Source of the DNA: Campanula takesimana | Lineage: Eukaryota > Streptophyta > Magnoliopsida > Asterales > Campanulaceae | Direction of reading: 5' to 3' | NCBI GenBank assembly: GCA_026119855.1 | Contig: JAOWBW010000439.1 | Location: 62,001-126,000, forward strand | Length of the DNA stretch: 64,000 nucleotides | Part shown: positions 59,090 to 64,000 of the stretch, in pieces | Layout: each line of letters opens with the position of its first letter | Numbering within the stretch: the first letter of the stretch is position 1 | Notes under the pieces: model-generated | What the model saw: only the letters and a program-made list of their open reading frames with translations | Told to the model about the DNA's origin: nothing | Databases searched by the model: none | Position numbers and translations under genes: made by a program

Positions 59090-59318
59090 CTCCATCCTTC
59101 CCATTTTAAGAGTCAAAAAATGGGTGATATAAAGAAGAGTTAGCGCGTCCCATTTTAAGAGTCAAAAAATGGGTGATATAGAGAAGAGTTAGCGGATAAT
59201 TGTTGTGACGTGTGAGTATGACATGTATGACCCACTTTCCATTTTAGGATTTTGACTCTTAAAATGGGACCTTTTTTTAGGAAATTTTTTACTCTTAAAA
59301 TGGGAGGGACCGAGGGAG
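59090..59318. repeat. Stowaway-like MITE with internal duplication
   Basis: CTCCATCCTTCCCATTTTAA to TTAAAATGGGAGGGACCGAGGGAG, TA flanks. A unit of about 52 bp (CCCATTTTAAGAGTCAAAAA to GAAGAGTTAGCG) is tandemly doubled at the left. Lies between the 3' ends of RAMP4 and the F-box gene. Confidence 0.8.
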
Positions 59319-59598
59319 TAATACGCGATGCACAAATTGGTACAGAAGAAGATATAAAATCTGTTCAGGTCCAACAAATAGCTGCCTGAATATATGACAG
59401 TTCACATCCTAGCACATTTATCATAACAAGCATCATAATATAAATTTGTCTGCAGATGTTAAAGGTGCACATCAAGATGTTTATACAGATGAGAAACGGG
59501 ATAAATAACAATGTCGAAATTACAAGGAAAACTAGGGCTGCAAAGAACTTAAAAACCACATTTCAAAACATCCCTTACCTCTGAGCCGGCCACTCCAC

Positions 59599-60835
59599 TC
59601 AAGCAACAGCAGTCAAACACGGGTCAAACGCGGTCCCACACGCAATCCACTGCCGCTTCCTCCCACGAGGCAGCACACAACCCGGAACCTTCAACCACTC
59701 CTTCCTCGAGACATCATAAGTTACCAATCGGTTCATCTGTCTCGATCTAAGCGACAACATAAGCAATCCTCGATTGCCCAAACATGTCATCCTAACGTGC
59801 TTTCCATAAAACTCCAAGCACCATACATTTGGCATTCTGTCAACCTCCTTCCATAACAAAGTCATCTTCTGAAGCTCCCATATGCACACACAAGTTGCTG
59901 CATTTTTTGTTAGGAGCCCCACGAGCATGATTCTTCCCCCACATTCTGCTAGAGTGTGGTCGCTTAAATGTAGTGGGGACGGGACTATAAATTGCTTCCA
60001 AAGTCCCGTAACCATGTTATAGGACACAATTCCATCTGGGTCTGATCGTAAGAAGTACAGCGAGTCTTCTACTGTTACTGCCTGTGACCTAAAGTTAAGT
60101 GACAAAGGTAGCTTAATGCTACTTGGCATGTTTCCAGGACATGTCCAAATGTTTTTTGTGGAATCGTAAACTTCATATTCCCCGTCACAGCCAAGCCACA
60201 TTATTTGGTAGGATTGATTCTTTTTAAGAATCATTCCTACAGCAATGCGGGACCAAACTTTCACTGATCTAGCTGGCAATTCTTTGAAAGATCTTGTGAG
60301 GGGATTACCAACATTAAAGCTTCTATGTCCAATGTCGAGAAAGCAGACAAGACCACCAGCTGAAGCCACCGGCAAGACAATCTTTGTTGGTAGAGCGGGA
60401 ATAGTAGGGTGGTGCCATTTCTTCAAAGTAGGGTCATACATAGCTCCCGTATTCACGTTTTCATGAGTGATTGTATAAAACCAGGGATGGGGTTGTGGGA
60501 CATTAGCACATTGAACGGAGAAGCTCTGAGAAGTCAGCAAGGAATCCCATTTCCGGCAAACTGACCGGAATCGGAAGAATGTTGCAACCGGAAGTCTTGC
60601 AATGACAGCTTCATAAAGGTCTTCTGGAAATTCCTTCCAAATCTCCGGTTCCATAACCTCATTTGAAGATGAAGTTTCCACTATTTTGCCTCGATTTCTC
60701 TCCTTTCGAGCTCTCTTTGAGATTGGAGGCTTGCTGGGTTCTATGATCTTAATGTTTCCAGGTTTTCCGGCACCCATTATGAGACTGTAGCAATCTTCTT
60801 CTGCAGAGCTATCATCAAGGTTCAGGAAACACCAT
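59599..60835 (-). CDS. LCR: F-box/kelch protein, LCR/FBX6 type, last exon (gene continues past window)
   Basis: Substrate-recognition subunit of an SCF ubiquitin ligase. In Arabidopsis LCR is the miR394 target that controls leaf shape and stem-cell competence. Visible are 411 residues from TGGTGTTTCCTG at 60834 to the TGA at 59599-59601. The F-box (EIWKEFPEDLYEAVIARLPV, FFRFRSVCRKWDSL) is near residues 65-110 of this part, followed by kelch-like repeats (WFYTITHENVN, KKWHHPTIPALP, GGLVCFLDIG, TLAECGGRIMLVG). The exon opens at an acceptor (GTGTGCAG, 60836-60843), so one or more 5' exons lie upstream. I find none before 64000, so the intron exceeds 3.1 kb. An internal ATG (MGAGKPGN, near 60777) could serve a shorter product. 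Confidence 0.93.
59829..59848 (-). promoter_or_regulatory. miR394 target site in LCR
   Basis: The plus strand reads TTGGCATTCTGTCAACCTCC, identical to the mature miR394 I remember except for one base (A where miR394 has C). The mRNA is therefore complementary with a single mismatch. It lies in codons for KEVDRMPN, the same position as the Arabidopsis LCR site. Confidence 0.9.
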
Positions 60836-60843
60836 CTGCACAC

Positions 60844-63077
60844 ATGGAAATGGAAATTCAGATATTACCTACTTAAACTTCAACAGACAGACTTTGAATG
60901 TAGACCACAAAACTGATGGCAGATATTGATTAATGGATATGTAGATGAAACAAATAAAATTTCTCAACACAAATTACGCAATGAACTTTCATCAAACATA
61001 TTCATCCTACATTCACGGTTGATATGTACAAACTACAAAAAAGGAGTATGGCTAGGGCACAAATCAAGTAGATACAATACATAGAGGAGAACATATAAAA
61101 CTATCTCCCAAAACAAAACTCCCATTTGACAAACAAAACTTTACAAAGATCGTTTGCTTGCTTGTACACTTTGAAATTGTTGTAAATTTTACATTTTTTC
61201 AGAAACGGGACTACTTTTTGGGGGGCAAACTAAAAAGAAAAGAGGAACTATTTTTGGGTCGGAGGGTGTACAGTATTATTATGGGTAGAAGTTAACCTAT
61301 CAGAACTGGTAGTTGCTTAGAAAACGGGGCACCCCTGATGGAGTTTAAAACTCAGTACATAGATTTTCATGCGCATGCGTATTAGAATTAAGGCCAGGTT
61401 CGTGTACAGAAGGGCAGTATACTCTGTACATGTTCGTATTGTCCTGAGTTCAGAGATATACCTCAGTATCTTTATAATTGCATTGGTTTCGTAAAAATTT
61501 ACTCATCGAAAAGAAAAGTCTAAAACTCTACTCATGCAGTATCAACCCCTTGATAGCTCACTTATGAAATCTACAACAGATGAATACATACAAACAGACC
61601 AGATATAAGCGGGAGTGAAAGAGCTGCGCATCTCCCAACCTTTTCTCCCTCCACACCCTCGCTAACATTCCCTCTAATCCTATCTCAGTATACTTGGAAC
61701 TCTTTTTGACGGAAAGATGAGCAAGGACCACATGTCCTTTCATTCTATCTTCCTCTTGTTGACATTCCTCCCCTCTTGCTGCTTTTCTCGTTCCTATTGT
61801 CTCATAAAAGCCTGGAAAAACTCGCATTTACCGATTGCTGAAAGAAGGGAAAAAAGGACCCGGTTTCATATAATGAGGAAAAGCTCTGAACATCCATTTT
61901 GCGGCATGTATAAATGTTATGCTTTTTCTATAACTACCATTAATCAGTGTAATACACGGTTCGAAAAGTTTGGATTTAAAGTCCCATTCACAGTAACATT
62001 TCAGCATTCAAGATTTCTATGATTTGCCATTTTATTCATGCGACACTGTATATTAAAAAGAACCCGGAGAGTCTTCCAGTAGAGAATGGAGCCAGTGCAA
62101 GTCCATTTTCAACCGTCAAAGTACCAGTGCTATCAGTGGCAAAGCCAAAAAACATAGAATTTAGAAGGAGGTCAAGATTGTTTAGGAAAAAAATTTACAC
62201 TTTTGATAGGGAAATTCGGAACAAAAAGGGGGGGGGGGGTCGAAATGATATAATAGTACAAATTTTAAAGTAAAATAAAGGGGGGTCGAAATAGACAAGT
62301 AATATTTTAATGTATTTTTCAAAAATTTAGAGGTAGTGAGTAAAATGACATTTCACAAAAGTCAAGGGGGTCAAATGACCCCCTTGGCTTTTATGTGGCG
62401 CCGTCACGTACTGCAATACATTTGCCGTACTTCCCTAAATGAAAGACAAATTTCCTGATGCATTAATTGATTCCACTAAAAGAGCCTTGAAAATAAGCTT
62501 CTAGATTTGATGAAATTTGTCTAAATACAAAGTTAAAAACTAGAAAAATAAGATTAATCCAGAAAAACGAAGGGTACTAGCAGAAATTTACTCTAATTCT
62601 TAAAGTCAACAGTTTAAAAAGCATGACTGTTTGAACTGAGTGGAGGGATACTGTATACTCTCTACTTGTACCAAGAGGAACTTTTGAAAAGTTCCAAATG
62701 CATGACTTCTAGTAGTCCGACTTTTGGAAAGAATTGCCCATTCTGAGCTACATCAAACTAAGGACAAGAAGCATACGTTTTAAGGACCATACTGGCAGAA
62801 GAAAGTGAAGGAGCTGAGATCAAGCTCCGGCTGTAAAGAAAAAGTGATGGGATATTCTTCCGTTCAATCACCCGTGTTCTTTGGCATTAGCCAAATTCTT
62901 GCCCTTATCCCCAAATTACAACCATCATTGTATGCTAATGGAAAATATGATACTTAGGCACCATTCAAAGGATCACATATCTGGAGACAATCAAATAGAA
63001 ACACACTTCCATAATATTCGAGTTTTATGACATGCAGATATATTAAATAAATCAGGATGCACCAAATGGCCCTCAAT
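60844..63077 (-). other. long intron or upstream region of the F-box gene
   Basis: No exon of LCR type recognised. Scattered Stowaway remnants (GGGTCGGAGGGTGTA near 61257), a G tract at 62228-62239, and a possible TIR element at 62135-62410. Confidence 0.5.
62135..62410. repeat. possible hAT-like MITE
   Basis: CAGTGGCAAAGCC at the left resembles the CAGTGGCGGA family. GGCTTTTATGTGGCGCCGTCAC at the right is roughly inverted. Internal GGGGGTC(G/A)AAAT words repeat. No matching target duplication. Confidence 0.35.
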
Positions 63078-63230
63078 TAGGGGTGCCAAAATGGTTGTTT
63101 GGGTTACCCATGAGTGTTTTCCATTACAAATATCATGCTTTAAACTATTGTACATGATACAATGTAGAATAGTTTAAAGCATGGTAAAATTTTAATGGGT
63201 ATACCCATTGGTCAGAAATTGTCACCCCTA
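63078..63230. mobile_element. 153-bp hAT-like MITE
   Basis: TAGGGGTGCCAAAATGG and, inverted, TAGGGGTGACAATTTC ends, with CCCTCAAT (63070-63077) and CCCTAAAT (63231-63238) as an 8-bp duplication with one change. Arms pair through GGGTTACCCAT/ATGGGTATACCC and CATGCTTTAAACTATT. Confidence 0.85.
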
Positions 63231-63238
63231 CCCTAAAT

Positions 63239-64000
63239 ATATGTGGCCAAGCTGTCCCAAAAAACTCTGTTACAACTCAACAGGCTGAACTTAAAATTTC
63301 TCACTGCTGTTTGTCTACCACATGACATAGCATTATCTACTAAATAGTTGAGCCATAAGAGTACGTAGCACAAAATTTCCCTCCTAGTGCATAAAATTTA
63401 GGGATATGAAACATTTCTCTATTTATCCTATTATAGCACAAAAAACACTAGGACAACTTGATAGAATAAGCATCAACTTCACATTAATTTACAGGATCAA
63501 TTGCAGAATTATAAGATTGAATAGAAATGCTTACCTTATTAAGGAAAATCATTAGAACGTTGAGATTCTAATAAAAAAATTACTATAGCATCTAATTAAT
63601 ACCCCTGGTCTACTACGTTATAAGCTATAGAGTGCAGTACCTTGTATCCTGACAAGCTGGCACAATCCACGTTCAAGGTTGTGTTGATAGAGTAAGCAGC
63701 ACGGTAACATGAATTATCAGGGTTTCTATGTAATATTGTATTTTTATGAAAATCTAGATGCACCATCATTTTAATAAGTGGCAAGTAAAGGATTCCAAAT
63801 CCTTAATCTGTCACCACCTTACCCTTAGAAAAGAATCAAATCGATTTTCCACATTTAGGTATTTACCAAATTAAGATTTTAAGTGCATCTCCTGGATTTT
63901 TTCAGGACTGAGAAGTTACTGTCCATGGTACTTTTTACAAACATTATCATTTTTATAAGTACTTTCTATGTACAATATATGTACTTTTTATGTACCATAT
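63239..64000. other. intergenic or intronic DNA to window end
   Basis: No gene recognised. The right end repeats GTACTTTCTATGTACAATAT-like words. The first exon of the F-box gene is not visible here. Confidence 0.4.

Noticed and set aside
61558..62273. ORFs of 84-101 residues near the F-box gene
   Set aside because: No resemblance to LCR N-terminal exons or any family; composition like intron.

Overview
The window is plant nuclear DNA, almost certainly from a eudicot. It has split genes with GT-AG introns, three genes whose closest relatives I recognise are Arabidopsis AHK3, RAMP4 and LCR/FBX6, many Stowaway MITEs (TA target, CTCCCTCCGTCCC ends), a tRNA-derived SINE, a Helitron-like element and Ty3/gypsy chromovirus-type LTR retrotransposons primed from initiator-Met tRNA. 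I cannot name the species. The density of Stowaway-like elements would fit Caryophyllales or asterids, but that is only an impression. Layout: (1) 1-9.2 kb holds a complete ten-exon AHK3-type cytokinin receptor on the minus strand, with at least five MITEs in its introns. (2) 9.2-52.5 kb has no host gene I can support and is a mosaic of mobile elements. Its core is a nest at 12.2-32.9 kb: a relic terminal-inverted-repeat element is split by an LTR retrotransposon (TSD TAGTA), whose 5' LTR is split by a reversed solo LTR of the same family (TSD GGAAA), which is split by a full-length but coding-defective chromovirus (TSD ATATA). Around this lie hAT-, Harbinger-, MULE- and mariner-type non-autonomous elements, many with readable target duplications, plus a 1.3 kb Helitron candidate and a 1 kb palindromic element. 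(3) 52.5-64 kb is gene-rich: an intronless-CDS DnaJ/DUF3444 protein (+), the small ER membrane protein RAMP4 (+) and the last coding exon of the F-box gene LCR/FBX6 (-) with its miR394 target site. In Arabidopsis, AHK3, RAMP4 and LCR are consecutive loci (At1g27320, At1g27330, At1g27340, from memory). The window therefore looks like an ancestral gene block stretched by about 45 kb of transposons and by the presence of the DnaJ gene. The genes are not an operon and have separate roles: cytokinin perception, ER protein protection and miR394-controlled ubiquitin ligase specificity. Exon limits come from reading splice sites and family similarity by eye. Element limits come from terminal repeats and target duplications seen directly.
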